Positions 7,707-16,647 of a DNA stretch of 64,000 bases are shown here, piece after piece. The stretch is from Ureibacillus aquaedulcis (GTDB taxonomy: Bacteria > Bacillota > Bacilli > Bacillales_A > Planococcaceae): assembly GCF_030418165.1 (NCBI RefSeq), contig NZ_JAUHTQ010000001.1, positions 62,001 through 126,000 on the forward strand. The letters run 5' to 3'. Every line of letters starts with the position of its first letter. Positions within the stretch are counted from its first letter, which is position 1. The position numbers were made by a program, and so were the translations under genes. The notes beneath the pieces are model-generated. The model saw nothing but the letters and a program-made list of their open reading frames with translations, searched no databases and was not told the DNA's origin.

Positions 7707-9078
7707 GGTTGATGTAATCGTTGTAGGAGCAGGAGGCGGTGGAGCCATTACAGCTCTAACTGTTGCACAAGAAGGATTGGATGTGGCTCTCTTTGAAAAA
7801 ACCGACTTTCTATTAGGGAATACAGCTGCAAGTGCTGGTATGATTCCAGCTTGTGGAACAAGATTTCAAAAAGATCTACAGATAGCAGATTCAATAGACA
7901 TTATGACAAATGATATTTTAAAGAAAAATCATTTTGAAAGTAATGCAAAACAAGTACAAGCACTTGCTTCTATCTCTGGTCCGCTAGTCGAGTGGATGAA
8001 TGATGATTTGAAGATAGAAATGTCTGTTGTTACCGAGTTTAAATATCCAGGACATTCCTCTTTTCGAATGCATGCACCTCCAAGCAGATCTGGATTAGAA
8101 CTTATGAAGAAGTTGAAAAAAAGAATTCTAGAACATGAAAATATTTATTTGCTATTAAACTCGACTTTTAATGAGTTAATAACGGATGGAGAGAAAGTAC
8201 TAGGTATAAAAGTGAAAACTCCCGACGGTGAACAATGTATAAAGGGAAGGGCAGTTGTTATTGCAACGAATGGATTCGGAGGTAATAAAGAAATGGTTAA
8301 TCAGTACATTCCTGAAATTGCAGACGCCTTATACTTTGGATATGAAGCCAATGAGGGAGAGGGAATTCAAGCTGGGATAAAGATTGGAGCAATGACATCT
8401 AGTCTGACTGCCTATCAAGGGCATGCTGCAGTCAATGAACAGACAGGATTACTTGTAACTTGGGGGACCATTATGATGGGCGGATTTTATATTAACTTGC
8501 AAGGTCAACGATTCGCAAATGAAGCTCAAGGTTACTCAGAGTTTGCTAAAGAAGTTTTAAAACAAGAGGGGCAAAAAGGATATATTGTTTATGATCAAAA
8601 TATTCATAACAAATTGCTATCTATTGAAGATTACAAGCAGATTAATGAAATGGAGGCTTACAAGAAAGCAAATACAATTAAAGAACTTGCTCAGCTAATT
8701 CAAGTAAATCCAAACACTTTATCAAATACGATGGATACTTATTTAAATCAAACAGAAGGTGTTGCTGATATATTTGGCCGAAATTCATTTGGAGAAAAGC
8801 TTCGTGCTCCATATTATGCAATAAAAGTAAGTCCAGCATTATTCCATACGCAAGGCGGGCTTTCTATTAATACAAATGCACAAGTAATAAATACCGAGGG
8901 GGAAGAAATCCCTAACCTATACGCTGTTGGTGGCAGTGCAGTGGGTGTATCGGGTAATCATGCTTATGGTTATATGTCAGGTAATGGTTTACTTGCAGCT
9001 CTAGGGTTTGGTCGAATTGCGGGTTTAAATATTATTAGTAATTTAGTAGCTAACAAGGAGGAAGTTATTAATGACTAG
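7690..9078 (+). CDS. FAD-dependent oxidoreductase, fumarate reductase/ketosteroid dehydrogenase superfamily
   Basis: A 462-residue FAD_binding_2 flavoprotein. The dinucleotide-binding motif is at residues 8-21 (VIVVGAGGGGAITA), followed by a ribose-binding E (ALFEKT). A second FAD contact, AVVIATNGFGGNKEMV, lies near residue 190. ALFHTQGGLSI and a C-terminal AVGGSAVG...GYMSGNGLLAALGFGR close the FAD site. The GANRLGGN-type ending of true fumarate reductases is replaced by NHAYGYMSGNG, so the catalytic arginine region is altered. A dehydrogenase or a reductase on another unsaturated acid is more likely, as with tricarballylate dehydrogenase. No signal peptide or heme site is present, so it is cytoplasmic. 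AGGAGG precedes the ATG. It is translationally overlapped with both neighbours. Confidence 0.8.
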   Translation: MEWDAEVDVIVVGAGGGGAITALTVAQEGLDVALFEKTDFLLGNTAASAGMIPACGTRFQKDLQIADSIDIMTNDILKKNHFESNAKQVQALASISGPLVEWMNDDLKIEMSVVTEFKYPGHSSFRMHAPPSRSGLELMKKLKKRILEHENIYLLLNSTFNELITDGEKVLGIKVKTPDGEQCIKGRAVVIATNGFGGNKEMVNQYIPEIADALYFGYEANEGEGIQAGIKIGAMTSSLTAYQGHAAVNEQTGLLVTWGTIMMGGFYINLQGQRFANEAQGYSEFAKEVLKQEGQKGYIVYDQNIHNKLLSIEDYKQINEMEAYKKANTIKELAQLIQVNPNTLSNTMDTYLNQTEGVADIFGRNSFGEKLRAPYYAIKVSPALFHTQGGLSINTNAQVINTEGEEIPNLYAVGGSAVGVSGNHAYGYMSGNGLLAALGFGRIAGLNIISNLVANKEEVIND

Positions 9079-9781
9079 AGTCTGGGATTCTTCATTAACT
9101 GCAACAGATAAAATTGTAATCGAAAAAGGCGGTTATGGGCAAAGCAGGGGATTAGGAAAAAATCCACTATTGGTAATTATTGATGCACAATACAACTATA
9201 TTGGCGCAGATAAACCAATAGCAGAGCAATTGGATGAGTGGCCAAGTGGCGGAGGAGATATTGCATGGAAAGGAATCCGCAAGATTGAAAAATTAAAAGA
9301 ATCAGCAGTTGAAAATAATATACCAGTTCTTTATACACGAAATGTTCAAAAGAAAACGATTCAATTTGATTCATTTTCTACCAAGGCAAAACGTGATCAA
9401 ACAAAATATCTAGATGGGAATCCTGCTTCTGATATTCTAGAGTGTTTAGCGCCAACTGAGCGAGATATTGTTGTAGATAAAAGTTATGCGAGTGCTTTTT
9501 TTGGTACTCCGCTAATTAGCTATCTCGTGAAATTAAAAATTGATTCTTTGGTCATTGTTGGAGGTTCAACAAGTGGTTGCGTTCGAGCAACGGCAGTAGA
9601 TGCTGTTACACATAACTTTAATGTAGCGGTTATAGAAGACGCAGTATTTGACCGTATCGAGTTATCACATAAAGCAGCTCTTTTAGACTTATGGATGAAA
9701 TATTGTGATGTAGTACCATCGGATAACATTTTTCATTACTTTAATGAAATCGGAAATACGCAAAAAGAAGAGGTGAAGTAA
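9071..9781 (+). CDS. Isochorismatase-fold amidohydrolase (N-carbamoylsarcosine amidase/maleamate amidase-like)
   Basis: A 236-residue cysteine hydrolase. The catalytic triad fits D38 (LLVIIDAQ), K137 (IVVDKSYASAFFGT) and C170 (GGSTSGCVRATAVDA). The GCVRATAVDA stretch and the later DRIELSHKAALLD resemble N-carbamoylsarcosine amidase and maleamate amidase relatives more than isochorismatase itself. AAGGAGG sits nine bases before the ATG, which overlaps the flavoprotein stop by eight bases. Directly downstream is a cyclic-amidase-like gene, so I infer that this enzyme removes ammonia (or a carbamoyl group) from the ring-opened product. Nicotinamidase-type chemistry is a less likely alternative. 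Confidence 0.8.
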   Translation: MTRVWDSSLTATDKIVIEKGGYGQSRGLGKNPLLVIIDAQYNYIGADKPIAEQLDEWPSGGGDIAWKGIRKIEKLKESAVENNIPVLYTRNVQKKTIQFDSFSTKAKRDQTKYLDGNPASDILECLAPTERDIVVDKSYASAFFGTPLISYLVKLKIDSLVIVGGSTSGCVRATAVDAVTHNFNVAVIEDAVFDRIELSHKAALLDLWMKYCDVVPSDNIFHYFNEIGNTQKEEVK

Positions 9782-11161
9782 ATGCTGGATTTATTAATTA
9801 AAAACGGTGAAGTTGTATTTCCACGTGTTGGCGTACAAAGAGTAAATATTGGGATTAAAGATGAAAAAGTCGTAGGGATTTATGGATCGGATGAACAAGT
9901 TGATGCTCAAGAAGTAATCGACGCGCAGGGACTTCATGTTTTTCCTGGAATTATTGATGCCCACCAACATTTGGGGATTTATAACAGTATTGAAGATGAC
10001 TTTTTAGATACAAAACAACATGCGTTAGCTGGTATTACGACTATTGTTAACTTTGATAGACAACCAGTTAGTTACTTAGAATGGTTCCCAACAATAAAAG
10101 AAGATATTGAAAGATGGAGTTATATTGATTTTTCTTACAGTTTAGGGATTTTGACGGAACAGCATTTGGATGAATTGGAGGAATTAGTAAATAATGAAGG
10201 GATTACTTCGTTTAAGTTCTTCCGTAACTATGAGCGTCAACTGAATGATAAGTTCAAGATTACAAATGGCATTGATTTATCAACTTACGATTTAGGTCGT
10301 ATTTTACAGCGATTAAATGAAATTTCACCTAAGCTATTATTAGCAGTTCATTGCGAAAATATGGATATTAATCGCAATTTAACTAAGCAACTTCAAAATT
10401 CTGGCGAAAATGAAGGATTACAAACTTGGTCCAAGACAAGTCCAGGTTATGCAGAAGCGGAATCCTTATTAAGCACGCTATATATTAATAAAATTCATGG
10501 TGGAAATTTATATGTGGTGCACTTAACTTCAGGTGATAGTGTTGAAGTTCTTGAAAATTCTGCATGGTTAACAGAAGGTAATGTAAAAATCGAAACATGT
10601 CCTCATTACCTTGTTCTAGATGACCAACATGAAGTAGATATCAAAGCTAAAGTTGGACCACCAATCCATAGTAAGCAGGATGCAGAAAAACTTTGGGAAG
10701 GTATTCGAAATGGCTTAATTAATGCAATTGGTACGGACCATGTACCATGTAATTTAGAGACAAAGTTGGGAAAGAGAGGTGATACATGGGATACTTTATT
10801 CGGTTTCCCAAGTGCTGGTGGTTTACTGCCATTAATGTTAACTGAGGGATATAAAAAACGTGGAATTCCGCTTGAGCGCATTGCCGACATTATGTCTTTG
10901 TCTTTAGCTGAGTCATATAATTTACCTTCCAAAGGTCGCATTGAAGTGGGGGCTGATGCAGATTTTGCAATTGTGAATTTGCAACAAACTAAACCATTAG
11001 AAGCGCAAAGTATGTCTAAAAGTAGTGATTTTTCCTTATATGAAGGGTTTGAACTTTGTGGTTGGCCGGTATATACCATCAGTCGAGGAGAGATTATCGT
11101 AGCAGAGGGACAAACAACAAAAGAAAGTGGAAGGGGGAAATTTATTTATAGGAATATTTAG
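9782..11161 (+). CDS. Dihydropyrimidinase/allantoinase-like cyclic amidohydrolase
   Basis: A 459-residue TIM-barrel metal-dependent amidohydrolase. It shows the HxH motif (H61-Q-H63 in GIIDAHQHLG), a candidate carboxylated lysine K145 (ITSFKFF), metal histidines in AVHCEN and VVHLTSG, and the catalytic Asp in GTDHVP. The complete binuclear set suggests an active enzyme. A C-terminal IEVGADADFAIV is the usual beta-sandwich return. Family members open cyclic amides: dihydropyrimidines, hydantoins, allantoin, imides, or tetrahydro-oxonicotinate in the case of enamidase. The ATG follows the previous stop without a gap, with GAGGTG inside the upstream gene. Pairing with an amidase and a solute transporter suggests the operon's substrate is a ring amide. 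Confidence 0.85.
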   Translation: MLDLLIKNGEVVFPRVGVQRVNIGIKDEKVVGIYGSDEQVDAQEVIDAQGLHVFPGIIDAHQHLGIYNSIEDDFLDTKQHALAGITTIVNFDRQPVSYLEWFPTIKEDIERWSYIDFSYSLGILTEQHLDELEELVNNEGITSFKFFRNYERQLNDKFKITNGIDLSTYDLGRILQRLNEISPKLLLAVHCENMDINRNLTKQLQNSGENEGLQTWSKTSPGYAEAESLLSTLYINKIHGGNLYVVHLTSGDSVEVLENSAWLTEGNVKIETCPHYLVLDDQHEVDIKAKVGPPIHSKQDAEKLWEGIRNGLINAIGTDHVPCNLETKLGKRGDTWDTLFGFPSAGGLLPLMLTEGYKKRGIPLERIADIMSLSLAESYNLPSKGRIEVGADADFAIVNLQQTKPLEAQSMSKSSDFSLYEGFELCGWPVYTISRGEIIVAEGQTTKESGRGKFIYRNI

Positions 11162-11190
11162 GAATTAAAAAATAAGGGGGAGGAAAGTTT

Positions 11191-12426
11191 ATGAAAAAAC
11201 GGGGTATTCTTATAAATTTAGTGTTTGCAATGGTATTGCTACTAGCGGCTTGTAGTGGAAGTGAAGGTGGTACTTCTTCCAGTGGTCCTGCTTCTGGAGA
11301 AGGGGACACGATTAAAATTGGTTCACTTCATCCATTAAGTGGGGGGTTAGCACTTGAAGGTCAAGAAATGCGTGATGCAGTAAAACTTGCAATTGAAGAT
11401 AAAAATGCTGCTGGGGGAATTTCTTCAATAGATGGAGCAAAATTGGAGCTTATAGAAGCTGATCACGAGGGTACACCGGAAAAGGGTGTATCTGAAGTAC
11501 AAAAGCTTGACCGTGAAGGTGTTGTAGGAATTGTAGGGGCCTATTCTAGTGGTGTAGCGTTACCTGCAACTCAAGAAGCAGAACGCGCCAGACTTCCTTT
11601 TGTTGTAGATATCGGATCAGCAGATGAAATCACTGAGCGTGGTTTTAAATATACTTTCCGCTTACAACCTGCTGCAAGTTCATTCTCTGTTGATTTTTTA
11701 GAGTTCTTCCAAGATCTAAATGAAAATGCTGAAGAAAAACTTTCATCAGCGGTAATTGTACATGAAGATAGTGTTTTTGGTACAAGTATTGCTGAAGCAA
11801 TTGTTGAAAATGCTGATGGCTATGGCTTAGATGTTTTAGAAGTATTACCTCATGCTTCTTCAACAGCAGACTTATCATCAACAATTAATAAAATATCATC
11901 CCTTAAACCAGATACTGTAATTGTGACAACATACCTACGTGATGGTGTAATGCTTGTAGAAGGAATTGAAAATTCAAACTTTGCACCAAAAGCAATCATT
12001 GGTGTAGCAAATGGTGCTTTTAGTAATGCTAGTTTCTTTAAAGACTATCAATCTATTAATAATTTAGTAATGGATGTAAACTATACGATTAATCCGCATA
12101 GTGAGTTAGCGAACGACGTGAAAGAAAGATATAAAGAGGCATACGGAAGAGAATTAGGACCAAACGGTGCTTATTCTTATATGGCAACAACTGTTTTGAT
12201 TGACGCTATCGAACGTGCTGGCACAACAGATCGTGCGGCAATTCAAAAAGCCTTAACTGAAACAAATTTAGAGGAACACATTTTGCCGCAAGATGCGATT
12301 AAGTTTGATGAAAAAGGTCAAAACATTAACGCAAAAGCTGTATTGAATCAAATCTTTGATGGAGCTCCAAAAGTTGTAGGTCCGGAAGAATATAAAGAAA
12401 CTGAAGCAGTATATCCAAGAAATTGA
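11191..12426 (+). CDS. Branched-chain-type ABC transporter substrate-binding lipoprotein
   Basis: A 411-residue periplasmic-binding-protein type I fold (LivJ class). It has a lipoprotein signal, MKKRGILINLVFAMVLLLAA then the lipobox cysteine at residue 21, and a Ser/Gly-rich linker. The mature part starts IKIGSLHPLSG, the typical LivJ opening, and includes VGIVGAYSSGVALPATQ and a PKAIIGV segment. A strong GGGGGAGG site precedes the ATG. It sits between the hydrolase genes and the Liv permeases, so it should define the imported substrate. LivJ-class proteins bind amino acids, amides, urea, aromatic acids and others, so the ligand cannot be inferred from sequence alone. Confidence 0.9.
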   Translation: MKKRGILINLVFAMVLLLAACSGSEGGTSSSGPASGEGDTIKIGSLHPLSGGLALEGQEMRDAVKLAIEDKNAAGGISSIDGAKLELIEADHEGTPEKGVSEVQKLDREGVVGIVGAYSSGVALPATQEAERARLPFVVDIGSADEITERGFKYTFRLQPAASSFSVDFLEFFQDLNENAEEKLSSAVIVHEDSVFGTSIAEAIVENADGYGLDVLEVLPHASSTADLSSTINKISSLKPDTVIVTTYLRDGVMLVEGIENSNFAPKAIIGVANGAFSNASFFKDYQSINNLVMDVNYTINPHSELANDVKERYKEAYGRELGPNGAYSYMATTVLIDAIERAGTTDRAAIQKALTETNLEEHILPQDAIKFDEKGQNINAKAVLNQIFDGAPKVVGPEEYKETEAVYPRN

Positions 12427-12437
12427 GAAATTAAAGT

Positions 12438-12532
12438 AAGGCTGTTCTACTAGTGATGACGATTACTAAAGGTTTGATTATATAAATATCTACTTTCCTT
12501 TAATAATAGAGTTGCTTTAGTAGGACAGCCTT
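12438..12532 (+). repeat. Large inverted repeat between livJ-type and livH-type genes
   Basis: A 15-base arm, aaggctgttctacta, at 12438-12452 pairs with tagtaggacagcctt at 12518-12532 (one G-U pair), leaving a loop of about 65 bases. No T run follows the right arm. It may stabilise the upstream mRNA 3' end or attenuate the permease genes. A small inserted element is an alternative. Confidence 0.6.
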
Positions 12533-12563
12533 TATACATAAACCAAAAAGGGGGGTATGAGAA

Positions 12564-13436
12564 ATGAGTGTTGAACTTTTTTTTCAGTCGTTAATTGATG
12601 GGACACTTATGGGTGGAATTTATGGATTAGTAGCAATTGGGTTAACATTAATCTTTGGTGTAATGAAAATAATTAACTTTGCTCAAGGTGCCTTAATGAT
12701 GTTAGGTATGTATGTATCCTATTGGTGTTTTGCGATATTAGGAATTAGTCCATATTTATCGCTACCGCTTAGTGCAATAATATTATTTGCCATCGGAATG
12801 ACAATGCAAAGAGGTATCCTGCAGCGTATGGCAGGTGCTCCGGATCATAACCAATTATTAGTAACGTTAGGTATTACACTATTTATTGAGAATCTGGCAT
12901 TAGTAATATTTAAACCTGATTTCCGTAGTGTAACTGTAGATAGTTTACCTGCTTCGCTATCATTTTTTAATCTAAACATTCACACGACAAAATTAATCGC
13001 CTTTTTATTTGCGATTGTCTTGGCGATAGGGTTGTTTTACTTTTTAAAGAAAACATTTATTGGGAAGGCAATTCGCGCAACTTCAATTAATAGTCAAGGT
13101 GCATCACTAGTTGGCGTAAACATAACTAAGATTAACTATATTGCTTTTGGTCTTGGCGCTGCATTAGCCGGGGTTGCAGGCTCGTTGATTACACCATTTT
13201 TCTATACATCTCCTACTGTTGGTGCAAGCTTCATACTTAAAGGATTTGTTGTAGTTGTTTTGGGTGGGTTAGGGAACTTCATTGGAGCCCTTGTTGGCGG
13301 ATTATTAATTGGAATTAGTGAAGCATTTGGTGGGGTGTTATTACCAGGTAGTTTAAAAGATTTAATGACATATTTAATATTCATTATAATTCTTCTGCTT
13401 AAACCAAGTGGACTATTTGGAGGTAAGACGCGATGA
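12564..13436 (+). CDS. Branched-chain-type ABC transporter permease (LivH-like)
   Basis: A 290-residue polytopic membrane protein of the LivH class. GTLMGGIYGLVAIGLTLIFG (about residues 14-33) and KIINFAQGALMMLGMY are the standard LivH opening. GLGAALAGVAGSLI and a C-terminal VVVLGGLGNFIGALVGGLLI carry the ATPase-coupling and glycine-rich helices. A GGGGGG-type ribosome site precedes the ATG. The TGA overlaps the ATG of the next permease as ATGA. It forms the membrane channel with the LivM-like partner. Confidence 0.92.
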   Translation: MSVELFFQSLIDGTLMGGIYGLVAIGLTLIFGVMKIINFAQGALMMLGMYVSYWCFAILGISPYLSLPLSAIILFAIGMTMQRGILQRMAGAPDHNQLLVTLGITLFIENLALVIFKPDFRSVTVDSLPASLSFFNLNIHTTKLIAFLFAIVLAIGLFYFLKKTFIGKAIRATSINSQGASLVGVNITKINYIAFGLGAALAGVAGSLITPFFYTSPTVGASFILKGFVVVVLGGLGNFIGALVGGLLIGISEAFGGVLLPGSLKDLMTYLIFIIILLLKPSGLFGGKTR

Positions 13437-14422
13437 AAAAATCTCATATCTTCTATGGAATTGGATTAATACTGATTGCATTATTTCCGTTCGTAACAGA
13501 TAATCAATATTTTATGCATATTGCGATTCTTATCTTGTACTATGCCCTTGTTAGTCAAGCTTGGAATATCCTTAGTGGGTATGCAGGGCAGTTTTCATTT
13601 GGTCATGCAATATTTTTTGGTACTGGGGCCTATTCATCGGCTATTCTTTTATCAAAATATAATATCTCCCCTTGGATTGGAATGTTTATTGGAGCAATAA
13701 TTGCTATCGGTATAGCACTTTTAATTGGTTTTCTATCTTTTCGTTATAAGTTAAGAGGGGCCTATTTCTCTTTGGGGACTTTAGCATTTGCAGAAATTTT
13801 ACGTATTCTCGTTCAAAACATGGATTATTTTAATAAGACGCTGGGGATTTTACTGCCAATAGGAGATAATCCGTGGTTGTTCCAGTTTGAGTCCCGTGCA
13901 GGATACTTTTATATCATTTTAATTTTAACAATCATTGTAACTGTTGTTGCATATTTAATTAGCAAATCACGATTAGGATTTAATTTAATTGCCATTCGAG
14001 AAAATGAAGAAGCAGCCCAATCCTTAGGAGTGAAAACATTTAAAAATAAAATGATTGCAATTGCAATAAGTGGTGCGCTAACGTCTGTTGGTGGAACATT
14101 CTATGCTCAATATTTACTTTATATCGATCCGCCTACGACATTTGGCAATGATGTATCTATCTCAATAATTTTACCTGCTATTTTAGGCGGTATGGGAACA
14201 ATCCTGGGTCCATTTATGGGAGCAATAATTATTGTACCGTTAGGTGAGTTAACTTCACATTTCTTTGGAGGGTTTGCAGGTATTCACTTGATGGTTTATG
14301 GATTAATTCTCGTATTGGTAATTTTATTCTTACCCGAAGGACTTGTTGGATGGTTTCAAGAAAAGATGCGGTCTAGTAGATTGAAAAAGGAGGGCAATCA
14401 GAATGACATTACTGAAACTTGA
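13433..14422 (+). CDS. Branched-chain-type ABC transporter permease (LivM-like)
   Basis: A 329-residue LivM-class permease with about nine hydrophobic helices. Typical segments are SQAWNILSGYAGQFSFGHAI (about residues 43-62), RGAYFSLGTLAFAEILRI, the EAA-like coupling loop AIRENEEAAQSLGVKTFKNK and ILPAILGGMGTILGPFMGA. It overlaps the upstream gene by four bases and the downstream ATPase by about 20, consistent with tight co-translation. It pairs with the LivH-like protein. Confidence 0.92.
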   Translation: MKKSHIFYGIGLILIALFPFVTDNQYFMHIAILILYYALVSQAWNILSGYAGQFSFGHAIFFGTGAYSSAILLSKYNISPWIGMFIGAIIAIGIALLIGFLSFRYKLRGAYFSLGTLAFAEILRILVQNMDYFNKTLGILLPIGDNPWLFQFESRAGYFYIILILTIIVTVVAYLISKSRLGFNLIAIRENEEAAQSLGVKTFKNKMIAIAISGALTSVGGTFYAQYLLYIDPPTTFGNDVSISIILPAILGGMGTILGPFMGAIIIVPLGELTSHFFGGFAGIHLMVYGLILVLVILFLPEGLVGWFQEKMRSSRLKKEGNQNDITET

Positions 14423-15149
14423 AAACGTAGTTAAGAAATTTTCAGGATTAGTTGCAGTAAACAATGTTTCCCTTGAATTACATGAAGGTGAGATATTAGG
14501 TTTAATTGGCCCTAATGGTGCAGGTAAAACAACACTATTTCATACCATTTGTGGGTTTCATAAGCCAACTACGGGAACAATTTTACTAAATGGTGAGGCA
14601 GTTCATGGTTTAAAGCCGGAGCTAATGTGTAAAAAAGGGGTTGCCAGAACATTTCAGATTGTTCAGCCGTTTGGTAACCTAACTCTCTTGGAAAATGTAA
14701 TAGTTGGAGCATTTAATACAGTTGGAAGCTATAAAGAAGCATCGAAACTTGCAATGCAACAATTAGAATATATGGGGATGGAAAAAAAAGCACAAGACCG
14801 GATGAAGGATCTAACTTTTGCTGAGCAAAAGAAAGTCGAAGTAGCTCGAGCTCTTGCAACGAAACCGAAAGTTTTATTTTTGGATGAAGTAATGTCGGGG
14901 TTAAATCCTACTGAAGTAAACGAATTCATCGAATTGATTAAAGATATTCGTAATAGTGGAATTACAATTTTCTTCATTGAACATTTAATGTCGGCTGTAA
15001 TGGCCCTTTCAGACCGTGTAGTAGTAATGCATCTAGGTGAAAAAATTGCAGAGGGGTCTCCGACTGTTGTCACAAAAGATCCTAAAGTAGTAGAGGCGTA
15101 TTTGGGTGAAGAATTGGACGAGGTGAAAGAGGTGAAAGAGTATGCTTAA
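14403..15149 (+). CDS. Branched-chain-type ABC transporter ATPase (LivG-like)
   Basis: A 248-residue ABC ATPase with Walker A GPNGAGKTT at about residues 37-45, the LivG-specific insert VARTFQIVQPFGNLTLLENV, and Walker B VLFLDEVMSGLNPTE. The signature reads LTFAEQKKVEVARALA, lacking the classic SGGQ spelling, as is common for LivG proteins. The C-terminal HLGEKIAEGSP..V..DP is also LivG-like. It overlaps the next gene by eight bases. Confidence 0.92.
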   Translation: MTLLKLENVVKKFSGLVAVNNVSLELHEGEILGLIGPNGAGKTTLFHTICGFHKPTTGTILLNGEAVHGLKPELMCKKGVARTFQIVQPFGNLTLLENVIVGAFNTVGSYKEASKLAMQQLEYMGMEKKAQDRMKDLTFAEQKKVEVARALATKPKVLFLDEVMSGLNPTEVNEFIELIKDIRNSGITIFFIEHLMSAVMALSDRVVVMHLGEKIAEGSPTVVTKDPKVVEAYLGEELDEVKEVKEYA

Positions 15150-15867
15150 AGTAGAAAATATTAATGCGGGTTATGGCAACTTACAAATCTTAAGAAACTT
15201 AAGTTTTGAAGTAAACCAAGGTGAGGTTGTCAGTATCCTTGGTACAAATGGTGCTGGTAAAACAACTACTTTACGCGCAATTTCCGGTCTTATCCCAATA
15301 CATTCAGGGACAGTTTACTTTAATGATGTTCTATTAAACAAAAAATCAGCTGAATTTATTGTGAAATCAGGATTAGTTCAAGTACCCGAAGATAGAAAGT
15401 TATTTACTGATATGACAGTCCTTGAAAATTTAGAGATGGGCGCATATACAAAAGGTGCACGTAAAAATTTAAAGAAAAATTTAGAGTATTGCTTTGAACT
15501 CTTTCCTATTTTAAAAGAAAGAATTAAACAAATTTCTGGAACGATGAGTGGTGGTCAACAACAAATGGTGGCAATTGCCCGTGCTTTAATGGCAGAACCG
15601 AAACTATTGATTTTAGATGAACCTTCTATCGGTCTTTCTCCATTATTAACAAAGCAAGTCTTCGAGATTATTTCAGAAATTAAAAAGAATGGTGTTACAA
15701 TTTTATTAGTAGAGCAGAATGTGAACCAAGCATTACAATTAGCTGATCGTGGTTATGTGATTGAAAATGGCGAGGTTGTTATGAGTGGTGATGCGGGAGT
15801 TTTATTAAATGATGAAAATTTAAAAGCCGCATACCTTGGTATTACTACTGAAAAGGTTGCTCTTTAA
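15142..15867 (+). CDS. Branched-chain-type ABC transporter ATPase (LivF-like)
   Basis: A 241-residue ABC ATPase with Walker A GTNGAGKTTT at about residues 34-43, LivF-type VPEDRKLFTDMTVLENLEMG, signature TMSGGQQQMVAIARAL and Walker B LLILDEPSIGLSP. It completes a full five-gene Liv transporter (binding protein, two permeases, two ATPases), all in one overlapping run. The next gene is the IclR regulator, 20 bases downstream. Confidence 0.92.
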   Translation: MLKVENINAGYGNLQILRNLSFEVNQGEVVSILGTNGAGKTTTLRAISGLIPIHSGTVYFNDVLLNKKSAEFIVKSGLVQVPEDRKLFTDMTVLENLEMGAYTKGARKNLKKNLEYCFELFPILKERIKQISGTMSGGQQQMVAIARALMAEPKLLILDEPSIGLSPLLTKQVFEIISEIKKNGVTILLVEQNVNQALQLADRGYVIENGEVVMSGDAGVLLNDENLKAAYLGITTEKVAL

Positions 15868-15887
15868 TTAGCTAGAAGGAGAAAACT

Positions 15888-16625
15888 ATGATTAAGTCAA
15901 TGGAAAAGATGATAGAGATACTCTCTTTATATTCAAGTGATTGTACACAACTATCAATTAAAGAAATTCAAGATGAACTCAACATGCCCAAAAGTACCGT
16001 ATTTAGAATATTAAATACATTAGAAGCACATGGATATATCCATAAAAATGATGATACTCATTTGTATGCATTAGGTTATCAATTCTTCCGTTTAGGGAGT
16101 ATCTATCAAAGCAATTTAGATTACCGTCGTGTAGCCCTTCCTGAGATGAAAAAATTGATGGAAGATACAAAAGAAACAGTTGAGCTAAATATATTAGATG
16201 GAAGCAGTCGTGTGTGTATAGAAAAAATTGATTCACCTTTAGATGTGCGAAGTTTTGTTAGGGTAGGAGAGCGGAAACAAGCATATTTAGGTGCTTCAGG
16301 AAAAGTACTTTTAGCTTTTTTAAGTGATGAAGAGCAGCAAATTGTGTTAAAGCAAATACAATCAGAAGAAAAGATTAATATAAAGAAATTGAAAGATGAA
16401 CTTGTGGAGATTCGTTCAAACGGATACGCCTTTACACAAGGTGAGCGTATAGTTGGATCGTTTGCAATTGCAACTCCAATTTTAGGAGTTAACGGAACTT
16501 TAGTAGCCGGACTAACAATAGCTGGACCTCTGCAAAGGTTGTCTGAGGAACGTATTTCAGTATTGAAAACGGAATTAATAAAAACTGCAAAAACCATTTC
16601 AAATTATCTGGGCTATTTTGAGTAA
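15888..16625 (+). CDS. IclR-family transcriptional regulator
   Basis: A 245-residue regulator. The N-terminal winged helix-turn-helix is visible as LSIKEIQDELNMPKSTVFRI followed by HGYIHKND. The C-terminal effector-binding domain carries LDGSSRVCIEKIDS, YLGASGKVLLAFLS, GYAFTQGERIVGSFAIATPI and VAGLTIAGP, all usual IclR features. AGAAGGAG lies ahead of the ATG. It sits inside the catabolic operon between the transporter and the second half of the pathway genes, so it most likely senses the substrate or an intermediate. Dyads in the 6140-6395 divergent region are candidate operators. Confidence 0.92.
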   Translation: MIKSMEKMIEILSLYSSDCTQLSIKEIQDELNMPKSTVFRILNTLEAHGYIHKNDDTHLYALGYQFFRLGSIYQSNLDYRRVALPEMKKLMEDTKETVELNILDGSSRVCIEKIDSPLDVRSFVRVGERKQAYLGASGKVLLAFLSDEEQQIVLKQIQSEEKINIKKLKDELVEIRSNGYAFTQGERIVGSFAIATPILGVNGTLVAGLTIAGPLQRLSEERISVLKTELIKTAKTISNYLGYFE

Positions 16626-16647
16626 GATATGAGGGGATTGGTAAAGG

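Noticed and set aside
10606-11079. Minus-strand open frame inside the cyclic amidohydrolase gene
   Set aside because: Antisense shadow; the plus-strand enzyme has complete motifs.
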